NCBI GenBank assembly: GCA_003222975.1
Contig: QHXN01000040.1
Location: forward strand, 1 to 43,141
From: Acidobacteriota bacterium
GTDB lineage: Bacteria; Acidobacteriota; Blastocatellia; Pyrinomonadales; Pyrinomonadaceae
Length of the DNA stretch: 43,141 nt
Direction of reading: 5' to 3'
The notes beneath the pieces were generated by a model. The model was not told the DNA's origin, did no database searches, and saw only the letters and a program-made list of their open reading frames with translations. A program made the translations under genes and the position numbers. Every line of letters begins with the position of its first letter. Within the stretch, counting starts at the first letter, position 1. Of the stretch, positions 32,477 through 40,360 are shown piece after piece.

Positions 32477-33559
32477 TTACTGTTTTCTCAGGTACAGAGA
32501 GCCGCTGAAGGAGCTGAGGTTGACGACCGCGTCGCCCGTCCCGACCGTGCCGTCGAGGCGCGCCCCCGGCGGCCCTTTGGGAGGCTTGTTCTTGCCCGGC
32601 TTCTTCCAGTCAGGCGGCGGGGGCGGCATTCCCGACGGGCCGACGGGCGGGTTGGGAGGCATGCCCGGCGGACTTGCCGCAGAGCCGGAGGAAACCTTGA
32701 CGGGAAAGTCGGTGACTATGTCGCCGCTGAGGACGACCTTCGCGTGGAGGCTGAAGGAGGAATTCGCGGGCAGCTCAAGCGTCACGTCGCCGGAGATGGT
32801 CCTGAAGTCGTAGTCGCCGCCGCGAGCGAGCGTGCCCGCGTAGGCGATGCTGCCGCTGACGGCCGCGCCCCGCACTTGCGTGTGCGTGATGCCTTCGAGC
32901 GACACGTCGCCGCTCGTGGACTTCGCCTCGAAGCCGTCGCCGGCGGCCGCGGCGCGGACGTTGCGCGCCTCGACGTTGCCGCTGACGGTGCTGATGCGCG
33001 CCGGCCCGCTCGAATCCGAGAGCGACACGTCGCCGCTCAGGCAAGAGACCTCGACTGCCTTCGACGCGTGCCGCACTTCAACGTCGCCGCTCAGCGCGCG
33101 GACGTGAACGTCGGCTATGTCCTCGACCTCCACGTGCCCGTCGCGCGTCTGCACGTCCACGGACGCGCCGCGCGGCAGGGTCAACTCCAGCGTGCCGACC
33201 GTGCCGCAGTCGCCCGACTCAAGCTCCTCGCCCCTGTGCTCGGAGACTAGCACCTCGACGCGCGGCGCGGGCTGCACGTTCGGCGTAACCAGCCGGAGGC
33301 TCCCCGCGTCTGTCGCGCGCGCGAGCACCTCCGTGCGATCCGAGCCGCGCACGACCACGTCGCCCGAAGCGACGCACAGGGAGACCACGACCGACTTCTC
33401 GGCGTTGGCCCTCCGCTCGATTGCGGAGTCACCGGCCTCGTGCTGCTCCTCGGCCTGCTTCTCCGCGGGCTTCTCGCGCTCCGCCTTCGTCTGCGCCGAC
33501 GCGTGCGGCGCGAGCGCCAGTGCGAGTGCGAGCATGATGATTGAGAATGAAAACTTCAT
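32477..33559 (-). CDS. Exported DUF4097 (putative adhesin-type) protein
   Basis: A signal peptide (FSIIMLALALALAPHASAQ) leads a 360-residue beta-helical protein. The core repeats the motif SGDVxVxxxxxxxxVxxxSG (VRALSGDVEVRHASKAVEV, VSCLSGDVSLSDSSG, ISTVSGNVEARNV, KSTSGDVSLEG, AVSGSIAYAG, RTISGDVTLELP), the right-handed helix of DUF4097. A Pro/Gly-rich insert (about residues 293-340) interrupts before the last strand. It follows the ECF sigma and anti-sigma genes by 17 bases. DUF4097 proteins are often cotranscribed with such pairs and may be envelope sensors. The function is not established. Confidence 0.85.
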   Translation of the reverse strand: MKFSFSIIMLALALALAPHASAQTKAEREKPAEKQAEEQHEAGDSAIERRANAEKSVVVSLCVASGDVVVRGSDRTEVLARATDAGSLRLVTPNVQPAPRVEVLVSEHRGEELESGDCGTVGTLELTLPRGASVDVQTRDGHVEVEDIADVHVRALSGDVEVRHASKAVEVSCLSGDVSLSDSSGPARISTVSGNVEARNVRAAAAGDGFEAKSTSGDVSLEGITHTQVRGAAVSGSIAYAGTLARGGDYDFRTISGDVTLELPANSSFSLHAKVVLSGDIVTDFPVKVSSGSAASPPGMPPNPPVGPSGMPPPPPDWKKPGKNKPPKGPPGARLDGTVGTGDAVVNLSSFSGSLYLRKQ

Positions 33560-33576
33560 TTCGATGAATCCGCAAA

Positions 33577-34482
33577 TTAGCGTCCGAGCGCGGCGACCTG
33601 CGCCTGATCCGCGACCTTCGTCAGTAGCTCGACCTTGCTCTGGTAAGCGGACATGAGGAAGCCCGTCACGTCCTTGTCCTTCGGGTTCTGGGCAGCGACC
33701 CGGCGCGTCTCCCTGATGGCGCTGTCGAGTATGGCGAGGTCGCGCTCGTACTCGACTCGCACCGCCGGCCTGAGCGTGGCGTCGCCCCCCAGCTTGATCG
33801 TCTCCTCTAACGACGCGATGGCCGTCTGGTATTCCTTCTCGCCCGGCAGAACCTCCGGGCCTTTCGTTTGAAGAGTGACAGGCTTTCGCTCGGCACGGAT
33901 GCCGCGCGAACGTCTGGCCGAAACCGAAATGACGTTACCGGCCTTCGGTGGCTGTGTGCCGTCTTCGTTAGCATTCTTTACTTCGTCCGTCTGCTTGCCC
34001 GCTCCCGGTATGGCAACCGGCGGAGTGTTCCCCGCCCTCGCAATCTCCCCACGGTTAAAGCTCGAAGGTTTGCCGGTCTGCCGTTGAACGGCGAAGTAGA
34101 TGACGGCGAGGGCCACGACCGCGAGCAGCCCGGCGAAGGCGGCGGCGCTCTGCGGCGTGAAGTTGAGCAGACCCGAAAGCGAAGCGAGAAAGCCGCCGAA
34201 GTTCCAGCCGCGCGTGCGCGCGTGGTTCGCTTCCGTTCCGGCTTCGAGTTGCGCGACCGCCGCGCCAATGCGCGAGCGCAAGGCTTCCGTGGGCACGCTG
34301 ACGGCATCATCGGGCGCAAACGCCGCGGCGAAGAACGCCGTCTCGCCCTCGGCTGCGGCCAGCGCACCGGCGCACGCCTCGCACGCGGCGACGTGGGCCG
34401 CCGCCTCGCTCATCTGTTCGTGGGAGAGTTCGCCGTCCAGGTAAGCCTGTAAAAGTCCCTCGTCAAGACATCTCTTCATCAT
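33577..34482 (-). CDS. Anti-sigma factor with zinc-finger domain
   Basis: A 301-residue membrane protein that begins inside the sigma gene's stop (ATGA overlap). The N-terminal zinc anti-sigma domain has the HxxxCxxC motif AAHVAACEACAGA after MKRCLDEGLLQAYLDGELS. A single membrane helix (SAAAFAGLLAVVALAVIYFA, about 145-165) is followed by a basic periplasmic linker and a helical tail (EKEYQTAIASLEETIKL). Its expected role is to hold the cotranscribed ECF sigma factor at the membrane until an envelope signal arrives. Confidence 0.88.
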   Translation of the reverse strand: MMKRCLDEGLLQAYLDGELSHEQMSEAAAHVAACEACAGALAAAEGETAFFAAAFAPDDAVSVPTEALRSRIGAAVAQLEAGTEANHARTRGWNFGGFLASLSGLLNFTPQSAAAFAGLLAVVALAVIYFAVQRQTGKPSSFNRGEIARAGNTPPVAIPGAGKQTDEVKNANEDGTQPPKAGNVISVSARRSRGIRAERKPVTLQTKGPEVLPGEKEYQTAIASLEETIKLGGDATLRPAVRVEYERDLAILDSAIRETRRVAAQNPKDKDVTGFLMSAYQSKVELLTKVADQAQVAALGR

Positions 34483-35057
34483 CGGCGTCCTCCAATCTTC
34501 CCGTAAACCCGCTTGAACTCTTTCCGCCCGCGCGCGATCAGGCTCCCGACGTTCGCCTCGTTTAGAGAGAGCGCCCGCGCGATCTCCCGATACGAAAGCC
34601 CCTGCTGCTTCAGCAGCAGGCAACTACGCATCGGCTCCTTTACCTGCTCAAGCGCGCGCCGCGCCTCCTCGATCTCCGTGCGCCGCTCGTAGTCGGCCTC
34701 GACGCCGACCGGCCCGCCGCCCCCGCCTGAGCCGACCGTGGCCGCTGCGACGAACTCCTCCTCGCGCGTGCCCGTGCGGCTGCGGCTGCGGATCGTGTTG
34801 AGCGCCGTGTTCGTGGCGACCCGGAGCAGCCAGGGGCGGACGTGCTCCCCGTTCTGCAAAGAGCCGAGGTGCTGGTAGAGCTTGAGAAAGACCTCCTGGG
34901 TCACGTCCTCCGCCAGCCCTGAGTCGCGGACGAGCGAGTAGGCGGCGCGGAAGACAGCCCTGTGGTGCAGCGTGAACGCCTCGTCGAAGCTCGGCGCTGC
35001 CGTGTGAACCGTCTCTGGCACTGAGTCAACCAAAGCCTCTACCGCTCGTTCGCTCAT
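34479..35057 (-). CDS. ECF-type RNA polymerase sigma factor
   Basis: A 192-residue sigma factor with region 2 (LHHRAVFRAAYSLVRDSGLA and VTQEVFLKLYQHLGSLQN, with NTALNTIRSRSR) and region 4 (PMRSCLLLKQQGLSYREIAR, ALSLNEANVGSLIARGRKEFKR). An internal low-complexity GSGGGGGPVG linker separates the two. The start at 35057 is chosen because the longer frame to 35255 only reads through a palindromic repeat. It overlaps the anti-sigma gene and heads the three-gene operon with DUF4097. ECF systems normally autoregulate; I see no clear ECF promoter in the gap. Confidence 0.9.
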   Translation of the reverse strand: MSERAVEALVDSVPETVHTAAPSFDEAFTLHHRAVFRAAYSLVRDSGLAEDVTQEVFLKLYQHLGSLQNGEHVRPWLLRVATNTALNTIRSRSRTGTREEEFVAAATVGSGGGGGPVGVEADYERRTEIEEARRALEQVKEPMRSCLLLKQQGLSYREIARALSLNEANVGSLIARGRKEFKRVYGKIGGRR

Positions 35058-35359
35058 ATCGCCGCTCTCAAACACATAAACACCGCGGGCACAGGATTTG
35101 TGGCAGGAGATTTTAACAGATTTGTCCGGCCCCGCCCCGCCGCTGCGCCCATCGCAGAATGCGGATTGCGGAATGCGGATTAATGAGAGACAAACTGCCT
35201 TCAAATCCGCATTCCGCATTCCGCATTCCGCAATCCACCGAGCGCCCGCGGCCATTAGCCGCCGAAAGTTTCTAACTGTTATATTGTCCCCACGCCGACC
35301 GCGAGAGAATCTGAACGGCCATACAGCCGCGTAAGTTGCACGAACGAGAAAAAGACCGG
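35058..35359. other. Divergent intergenic region between sigma factor and hemE
   Basis: 302 bases. The main feature is the family-1 palindrome at 35154-35231. A possible -10 box TTATAT (35279-35284) precedes hemE with only a weak upstream TTAGCC. No gene is seen. Confidence 0.5.
35154..35231. repeat. Palindromic repeat, family 1 copy b
   Basis: Arms of 28 bases built from GCGGAATGCGGATT units pair at 26 positions around a 22-base loop (35182-35203). The loop matches the loop of the copy at 19139-19224 in 18 of 22 positions, and the four differences are all transitions. Confidence 0.8.
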
Positions 35360-36433
35360 ATGAGCGAAACGACGAAGACCGCGGAAGCCTTCGAGTTGAC
35401 CGAGGAGCTGCGCCAGAGTCCCTTCATGCGCGCCTGCCGCCGCGAGCCTGTGCCATACACGCCCGTCTGGCTGATGCGACAGGCCGGTCGCTACATGAAG
35501 GAGTACCGCGACGTGCGCGCGCGCCACACCTTCCTGGAGATGTGCAAGCAGCCGGAGGTGGCCGCCGAGGTCACGGTTTACGCCGCGCACCGCCTCGGCG
35601 TTGACGCCGCCATCATCTTCGCCGACATCCTCCTCATCACCGAGCCGTTGGGACTCGATCTCGAATTCGCCAAGGGCGAAGGCCCCGTCATCCACAACCC
35701 CGTCCGCGCGGCTGAGGATGTGAAGCGCCTGCGCGAAGTCGAGGACGTGAGTTCCCTCTCCTACGTCTTCGACGCCATACGCCTGACGCGCCGAGAGCTT
35801 CGCCCTGACCTCCCGCTCATAGGCTTCTGCGGCGCGCCCTTCACGCTCGCCTCCTACATCTGCGAGGGCGGCGGCTCGAAGAACTACGTCAACACCAAAC
35901 GCCTGATGTACACGGACGCGGGCGCTTGGCACGCGTTGATGTCTCTGATCGCGCGCGCTCTCTCGCGCTACCTCAACGCGCAGATCGAGGCGGGCGCGCA
36001 GGCCGTCCAACTCTTCGACTCCTGGGTCGGCGCTTTAAGCCCCGACGACTACCGCGAGTTCGTCCTGCCGCACACGCGCGAGGTCATCCGAAACGTCATG
36101 CCCGGCGTCCCCGTCATACACTTCGGCACGGGCACGGCTGGCCTGCTCGAACTCTTGAAGGAGGCGGGCGGCGACGTGATCGGACTCGACTGGCGCGTCC
36201 GCCTGGACGAAGCCTGGCAGCGGCTCGGCGACGTGGCCGTCATGGGCAACTTCGACTCCATCGCCCTCTTCACGACGCCCGACATTATCCGGCAGCGCGC
36301 CGAAGCAATTCTCGACCAGGCAGCCAACCGCCCCGGCCATATCTTCAACCTCGGCCACGGCATTCTCCCCGAAACGCCCGTCGAGAACGTCGTCGCGCTC
36401 GTCGAAGCTGTGCACGAGCTAAGCCAAAGGTAA
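35360..36433 (+). CDS. hemE: Uroporphyrinogen decarboxylase
   Basis: Removes four carboxyl groups from uroporphyrinogen III to give coproporphyrinogen III in heme synthesis. The N-terminal signature PVWLMRQAGRYMKEYRDVR is intact with its substrate Arg residues; FADILLITEPLGL (the Asp that binds the pyrrole NH), IGFCGAPFTLASYICEG and FNLGHGILPETPVENV follow. 357 residues is the normal length. The ATG at 35360 is preferred to an upstream TTG at 35336; neither has a strong ribosome site. It is 12 bases ahead of hemH in an operon hemE-hemH-hemY. Confidence 0.95.
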   Translation: MSETTKTAEAFELTEELRQSPFMRACRREPVPYTPVWLMRQAGRYMKEYRDVRARHTFLEMCKQPEVAAEVTVYAAHRLGVDAAIIFADILLITEPLGLDLEFAKGEGPVIHNPVRAAEDVKRLREVEDVSSLSYVFDAIRLTRRELRPDLPLIGFCGAPFTLASYICEGGGSKNYVNTKRLMYTDAGAWHALMSLIARALSRYLNAQIEAGAQAVQLFDSWVGALSPDDYREFVLPHTREVIRNVMPGVPVIHFGTGTAGLLELLKEAGGDVIGLDWRVRLDEAWQRLGDVAVMGNFDSIALFTTPDIIRQRAEAILDQAANRPGHIFNLGHGILPETPVENVVALVEAVHELSQR

Positions 36434-36445
36434 AGACCCGACCCG

Positions 36446-37483
36446 ATGAATCAGACTTACGACGCACTACTTGTCGTCTCGTTCGGCGGCCCCGAAGGCT
36501 TGGACGAGGTGATGCCCTTTCTCTCGAACGTCCTGCGCGGTCGCAGCGTCCCCGAAGCGCGCATGCGCGAGGTCGCGCACCACTACGAGCTGTTCGGCGG
36601 CGTCAGTCCCATCAACGGGCAAAACCGGAGACTCGTCGCGGCGCTGAAACGAGAGCTTGCAGAGACGGGGCCGCAGTTGCCCATCTACTGGGGAAACCGC
36701 AACTGGCATCCGCTTCTGACAGACACCATCCGGCAGATGCGCGACGACGGCATCCAGAGCGCACTCGCCTTCGTCACCTCGGCCTACAGCTCTTATTCGG
36801 GCTGTCGCCAGTACCGCGAGGACATCGAGCGCGCGCGAGAAGCTGTCGGCGAAAGTGCGCCGCGCGTCGAGAAGCTGCGCGCCTTCTTCAATCACCCCGG
36901 CTTCGTCGGGCCGAACGTGGAGAACCTGCGCGCGGCGCTCGAACAAATCCCACAGGAGCGTCGCGCGTCGGCGCAGGTCGCCTTCACCGCGCACAGCATC
37001 CCCGCGGCGATGGCTGCGGGCTGCGAGTACGAGCGCCAACTGCTTGAGACCTGCCGTCTGGTCGCCGAAGGCGCGGGGCAGGCAAGCTGGCGTCTCGTCT
37101 TCCAGAGCCGTTCGGGGCCGCCCACGCAAGCGTGGCTCGGCCCGGACATCTGCGACTACCTGCGCGAGTTGAAAGAGTCGGGCGCAACGGACGTGGTCGT
37201 CGCGCCCGTCGGCTTTATCTCCGACCACATGGAAGTGCTCTACGACCTCGACACGGAGGCGCGCACGTTTGCCGAAGAGATCGGCATCAACATGATCCGC
37301 GCGGCGACCGTCGGCACTCACCCGCAGTTCGTCCGCATGATCCGCGAGCTGATAGACGAAAGGATCAACGGCGCAACGCCGCGCCGCGCGCTCGGCAGTT
37401 TCCCAACGTCACACGACGTTTGCCCAGCCGATTGCTGTCTCTCCGGCATGATGCGATCCCCCGCTCGCCCTGCGACGGATTAA
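36446..37483 (+). CDS. hemH: Ferrochelatase (possibly coproporphyrin ferrochelatase)
   Basis: Inserts iron into the porphyrin ring. Landmarks are YDALLVVSFGGPEGLDEVMP, GGVSPINGQN, AFVTSAYSSYSGCRQYRED, FTAHSIP with catalytic His183 and SDHMEVLYDLD with Glu263. The SSYSGCRQY segment is like that of Gram-positive/actinobacterial enzymes that act on coproporphyrin III. The C-terminus adds HDVCPADCCLSG; Cys326, 330 and 331 with Cys120 could hold a [2Fe-2S] cluster, as in several ferrochelatases, but this is inference. It lies between hemE and hemY. Confidence 0.93.
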   Translation: MNQTYDALLVVSFGGPEGLDEVMPFLSNVLRGRSVPEARMREVAHHYELFGGVSPINGQNRRLVAALKRELAETGPQLPIYWGNRNWHPLLTDTIRQMRDDGIQSALAFVTSAYSSYSGCRQYREDIERAREAVGESAPRVEKLRAFFNHPGFVGPNVENLRAALEQIPQERRASAQVAFTAHSIPAAMAAGCEYERQLLETCRLVAEGAGQASWRLVFQSRSGPPTQAWLGPDICDYLRELKESGATDVVVAPVGFISDHMEVLYDLDTEARTFAEEIGINMIRAATVGTHPQFVRMIRELIDERINGATPRRALGSFPTSHDVCPADCCLSGMMRSPARPATD

Positions 37484-37494
37484 CAAGAGTGTGG

Positions 37495-39027
37495 ATGCAA
37501 GGGTCTTCTTCAAAGAGACGGCGCGTCGTCATCGTCGGCGGCGGCATCAGCGGCCTCGCCGCGGCGCATCGTCTTTTCGAGCTGCAATCTCAAGACTCTT
37601 CGGTCGCGGCAGGAGCGCGGCCCGAAGTCCTCCTGCTCGAAGCGTCGGAACGCCTGGGCGGGACTGTCCGCACTTACCGGCGCGAAGGCTTCCTGCTCGA
37701 AGGCGGCCCCGACTCCTTCATCTCCGAGAAGCCCGCCGCGCTCGAACTCGCCCGCCGCCTCGGCCTCGCCGAACGAATCATCGGGACGAACGAACAGCAC
37801 CGCCGCAGCTTCGTCGTCCGCGGCGGTCGCCTGCGCCCCACGCCCGAAGGCTTCCAACTCCTCGCGCCCTCGCGCATGCTCCCCTTCCTGACCACCGACA
37901 TCTTCACCTGGCGCGGCAAGGCGCGCATGGCCCTCGACCTACTGCTCCCGCGACGCAAAGACGCGAACGGCCAACGAGACGAAAGCGACGAAAGCCTCGC
38001 CGCATTCGTCCGACGCCGCTTCGGGCAGGAGGCACTTGAGCGCATGGCGCAGCCGATGGTCGGCGGCATCTACACGGCAGACCCCGAATCGCTCTCCCTG
38101 CGCGCGACGATGCCGCGCTTCCTCGAAATGGAGCGCCGCCACCGCAGCCTCATCCTCGCCATGTGGAAGGCCGGGCGCAAATCGGAATCGGGCGCGCGCC
38201 ACGGTCACGACGCGAGCGGCGCGCGCTACAGCCTCTTCCTCTCCTTCGACGAAGGCACGCAGGTTCTCACCGACGCGCTCGCCGCGCGCCTGCCCCAAAC
38301 CTCCGTGCGTCTGAACACGAAAGTCGAGTCGTTGAAACTCGAATCGCCGAGGCTTGAGGACAATCAGCAATCGCCGGGACTTGAGGACGAGCCGCGCCGC
38401 TGGCTCTTGACGACGGACGGCGGCGAGACGTTCAGCGCCGACGCCATTTGCCTCGCGCTTCCCGCTTACGCCGCCGCGCGTCTGCTCGTCGAAGTTGACC
38501 GCGAACTCGCGGACGAACTCGAAAGCATCCCTTACGCCTCGACCGCGACCGTCAACCTCGCCTATCGCCGCGCTAGTATCCCGCACCCGCTCGACGGCTT
38601 CGGCTTCGTCGTCCCCTTCGTCGAGCGTCGCGCCACGCTCGCCTGCACCTTCAGCAGCGTCAAGTTCGCGGGCCGCGCCCCCGCGGGCCACGCGCTCCTG
38701 CGCGCCTTCGTCGGCGGCGCACTTCAACCTGAGATGTTCGAGCTTGACGCGGCGCATATGGTCGAGGCCGTGCGCCGCGACCTCTGCGACCTCCTCGGCG
38801 TCGAAGCCGCGCCCCTCTTCGCGCATGTCGAGAAGTGGCCGCGCTCGATGGCGCAATACCACCTCGGCCACCTCGAACGCCTCGCACTCATCCGCGCACG
38901 CCTGCAAAATTTCCCGACGCTCGCCCTCTGCGGCAACGCCTACACGGGCGCGGGCCTCCCCGATTGCGTCAGCGGCGGTGAATCGGCAGCCGGACGGATT
39001 CTCGCAGAGATAAAAACTGTCCGCTGA
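37495..39027 (+). CDS. hemY: Protoporphyrinogen/coproporphyrinogen III oxidase, HemY/CgoX type
   Basis: An FAD-dependent, oxygen-using oxidase that converts the porphyrinogen to the porphyrin before iron insertion. The dinucleotide fold is RRVVIVGGGISGLAAAHRL, followed by LLLEASERLGGTVRTYRREG and FLLEGGPDSFISEKP; the C-terminal FAD part is TLALCGNAYTGAGLPDCVSG. The 510-residue length is slightly longer than usual owing to two internal repeats (RLEDNQQSPGLEDEPR region, about residue 285-305). The start at ATG 37495 is 11 bases after the hemH stop; the frame is open further upstream inside hemH but not homologous. Confidence 0.93.
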   Translation: MQGSSSKRRRVVIVGGGISGLAAAHRLFELQSQDSSVAAGARPEVLLLEASERLGGTVRTYRREGFLLEGGPDSFISEKPAALELARRLGLAERIIGTNEQHRRSFVVRGGRLRPTPEGFQLLAPSRMLPFLTTDIFTWRGKARMALDLLLPRRKDANGQRDESDESLAAFVRRRFGQEALERMAQPMVGGIYTADPESLSLRATMPRFLEMERRHRSLILAMWKAGRKSESGARHGHDASGARYSLFLSFDEGTQVLTDALAARLPQTSVRLNTKVESLKLESPRLEDNQQSPGLEDEPRRWLLTTDGGETFSADAICLALPAYAAARLLVEVDRELADELESIPYASTATVNLAYRRASIPHPLDGFGFVVPFVERRATLACTFSSVKFAGRAPAGHALLRAFVGGALQPEMFELDAAHMVEAVRRDLCDLLGVEAAPLFAHVEKWPRSMAQYHLGHLERLALIRARLQNFPTLALCGNAYTGAGLPDCVSGGESAAGRILAEIKTVR

Positions 39028-39117
39028 CCAGAGGCCCCAAGCACGTCGGCGAAAGTATTGCCACACGGCGGCAGCCTCCTTGTTTCCCTCTTCACCGGCT
39101 GCGGGTGTTTCGCAGCC

Positions 39118-39203
39118 ACCTAACAAGGGGATGAACCGGACTCGCAATAAGCCAGCCTGTCATCCTCAATCATCATTGCTCGCCGGTTACCCCGGCGTTA
39201 TGC
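39118..39203 (+). other. attC-like site 1 of the cassette array
   Basis: It starts with ACCTAAC (39118-39124, RYYYAAC) and ends with GTTATGC (39197-39203, a common attC R' variant of GTTRRRY). The inner arms pair as GGGG / CCCC, AACCGG / CCGGTT and GCAAT / ATTGC, with unpaired A and a TC/GA mismatch in the same place as in the site at 909-997 (GGACTCGC against GCTCGCCG). It lies 90 bases past hemY and directly ahead of the toxin-antitoxin cassette. No integrase gene is present. Confidence 0.65.
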
Positions 39204-39221
39204 CCTTACCGCTTGCCCACA

Positions 39222-39257
39222 TTGACAAATCAGTATGACGATTAGTAATACTTACTT
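39222..39257 (+). promoter_or_regulatory. Promoter and RHH operator of the toxin-antitoxin cassette
   Basis: TTGACA (39222-39227) and TAATAC (39246-39251) are 18 bases apart; transcription would start at about the antitoxin ATG (39258), so the mRNA would be leaderless, which fits the lack of a Shine-Dalgarno sequence. The dyad AGTAA-TAC-TTACT (39244-39256) overlaps the -10 box, a usual position for autorepression by an RHH antitoxin. Confidence 0.6.
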
Positions 39258-39500
39258 ATGAGTGTCGCAAAGGTTACAATTTCTATTGAATCCAGTCTTC
39301 TCAGGAGAGTTGACCATCTCGTTAAGGCGCGTGTTTTCTCTAACCGGAGTCAAGCCATCCAAGCTGCCGTTCAGGAGAAAGTAGCTCGTCTGGATAGTAA
39401 TCGTTTAGCGCAGGAGTGTGCCAAACTCGACAAGGCGCAGGAGCAAGCGTTAGCTGATGAAGGATTAGCCTCTGAGGCGGTTGAATGGCTCGAATACTGA
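39258..39500 (+). CDS. Ribbon-helix-helix antitoxin of a MazEF-type module
   Basis: An 80-residue protein with an N-terminal DNA-binding ribbon (VAKVTISIESSLLRRVDHLV) and the RHH helices (FSNRSQAIQAAVQEKVARL), followed by a helical tail (AQEQALADEGLASEAVEWLEY) that would wrap the toxin. It overlaps the toxin gene by 16 bases. It should neutralise the downstream MazF-like nuclease and repress its own promoter with it. The codon use and lower GC content differ from the heme genes next door, which supports acquisition as a cassette. Confidence 0.85.
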   Translation: MSVAKVTISIESSLLRRVDHLVKARVFSNRSQAIQAAVQEKVARLDSNRLAQECAKLDKAQEQALADEGLASEAVEWLEY

Positions 39501-39823
39501 GAGGTGATATTCTCTGGGCGAATCTTGATCCCACACTGGGGCACGAACAGTCTGGCTTGCGCCCCGTTTTAGTCTTAAGCCAAAATGTTTTTAATGACCG
39601 CTCAGGAACGGTGATCGCCGTTGCCCTGACTAGTCAGCAGCCAAGCGCTGGTTTTCCATTGACGCTCGAACTTTCCGACCCAAGCTTGCCGAAAAAGTCA
39701 TGGGTGAAAATCAGTCAAATCCGCACCTTATCTGTTCAACGCTTGGGGAAGAAGCTGGGCAAAGCTACAACAGGAGAATTAGAAGACATCATTGAAGGGC
39801 TGAACGAAATCATCGGGGCATAA
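39485..39823 (+). CDS. MazF/PemK-type mRNA interferase toxin
   Basis: A 112-residue toxin of the CcdB/PemK fold: MARILRGDILWANLDPTLGH, then EQSGLRPVLVLSQN with the catalytic Arg26, VIAVALTSQQ with Thr49, and KSWVKISQIRTLSVQRLG. It should cleave mRNA at short sequences when the antitoxin is degraded, stopping growth. Its TAA stop lies within the first core box of attC-like site 2, as is common for integron cassette genes. Toxin-antitoxin modules are frequent in large chromosomal integron arrays, where they prevent loss of cassettes. Confidence 0.9.
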   Translation: MARILRGDILWANLDPTLGHEQSGLRPVLVLSQNVFNDRSGTVIAVALTSQQPSAGFPLTLELSDPSLPKKSWVKISQIRTLSVQRLGKKLGKATTGELEDIIEGLNEIIGA

Positions 39824-39945
39824 CAAGCTATCTGAGGCTGACGTGTCATTCAACCCGACGCCTCGACAGCATTCCTTTCATGCTCATCTTTACAAATGCG
39901 GCTTGGATGCTTCATGCTCGGCGCGGGTTAATTCGAGAGTTAGGC
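39818..39945 (+). other. attC-like site 2
   Basis: The boxes GCATAAC (39818-39824) and GTTAGGC (39939-39945) bound the site. The inner arms AACCCGACGCC (39852-39862) and GGCGCGGGTT (39920-39929) pair perfectly over ten bases with one unpaired A, the same plan as the class 1 aadA attC. AGCATTCC / GGATGCT adds a second inner stem. Its left end resembles the truncated site at 793-823 and its middle resembles the half site at 40361. Confidence 0.72.
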
Positions 39946-40038
39946 GGCTTCACTTAATAGTTATACTGAGATGCACGAATTCAACAGGCGGAAATTTCGT
40001 ATTTTATCCTCAATAGGGGAAGAAAGGATGAGCAAGCA

Positions 40039-40296
40039 ATGAAAGACGAAGAGGTTGATGACGTATTTCACGACATGAGTGTAAATCTGGCGAGACATAA
40101 CCTTGAGGTGACACTCAGGCGTACCAAAGAACAGTGTTTTCGGGCAGCAAAGGAGTGCGCCTTAGAGAGCCTGGAAGGATTTAAGAAAATGGACGCCTTC
40201 GTGCGCAGCCAGTACGCGGACGAGCCGAAGAAGATGGCCGAATGGGACGAAATCGCGCAGAAGTATGAGTTCCTGGACGATGAGGTTGAAGAATAG
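40039..40296 (+). CDS. Orphan 85-residue acidic protein, probable cassette gene
   Basis: Begins MKDEEVDDVFHDMSVNLARH and is predicted helical throughout (RRTKEQCFRAAKECALESLEGFKKM; WDEIAQKYEFLDDEVEE). No family is recognised. AAGGA lies about ten bases before the ATG. It sits between attC-like site 2 and the half site at 40361 in the same orientation, so it would be the second cassette of the array. Its codon use is again less GC-rich than the chromosome. Function unknown. Confidence 0.65.
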   Translation: MKDEEVDDVFHDMSVNLARHNLEVTLRRTKEQCFRAAKECALESLEGFKKMDAFVRSQYADEPKKMAEWDEIAQKYEFLDDEVEE

Positions 40297-40360
40297 CAGA
40301 GACTATTGAAAGCATCTTCGAGTACATTTCTATAGCAACCATTTTTCAGATGGCTGCGCA

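Noticed and set aside
35058..35255. N-terminal extension of the ECF sigma frame
   Set aside because: It reads through the family-1 palindrome and has no sigma homology before residue 67.
37132..37494. N-terminal extension of the hemY frame inside hemH
   Set aside because: The first 121 codons are an Arg-rich shadow of hemH; the FAD-binding start is right after ATG 37495.
37939..39147. Minus-strand frame of 402 codons opposite hemY
   Set aside because: Antisense shadow; hemY on the plus strand is complete with FAD motifs.
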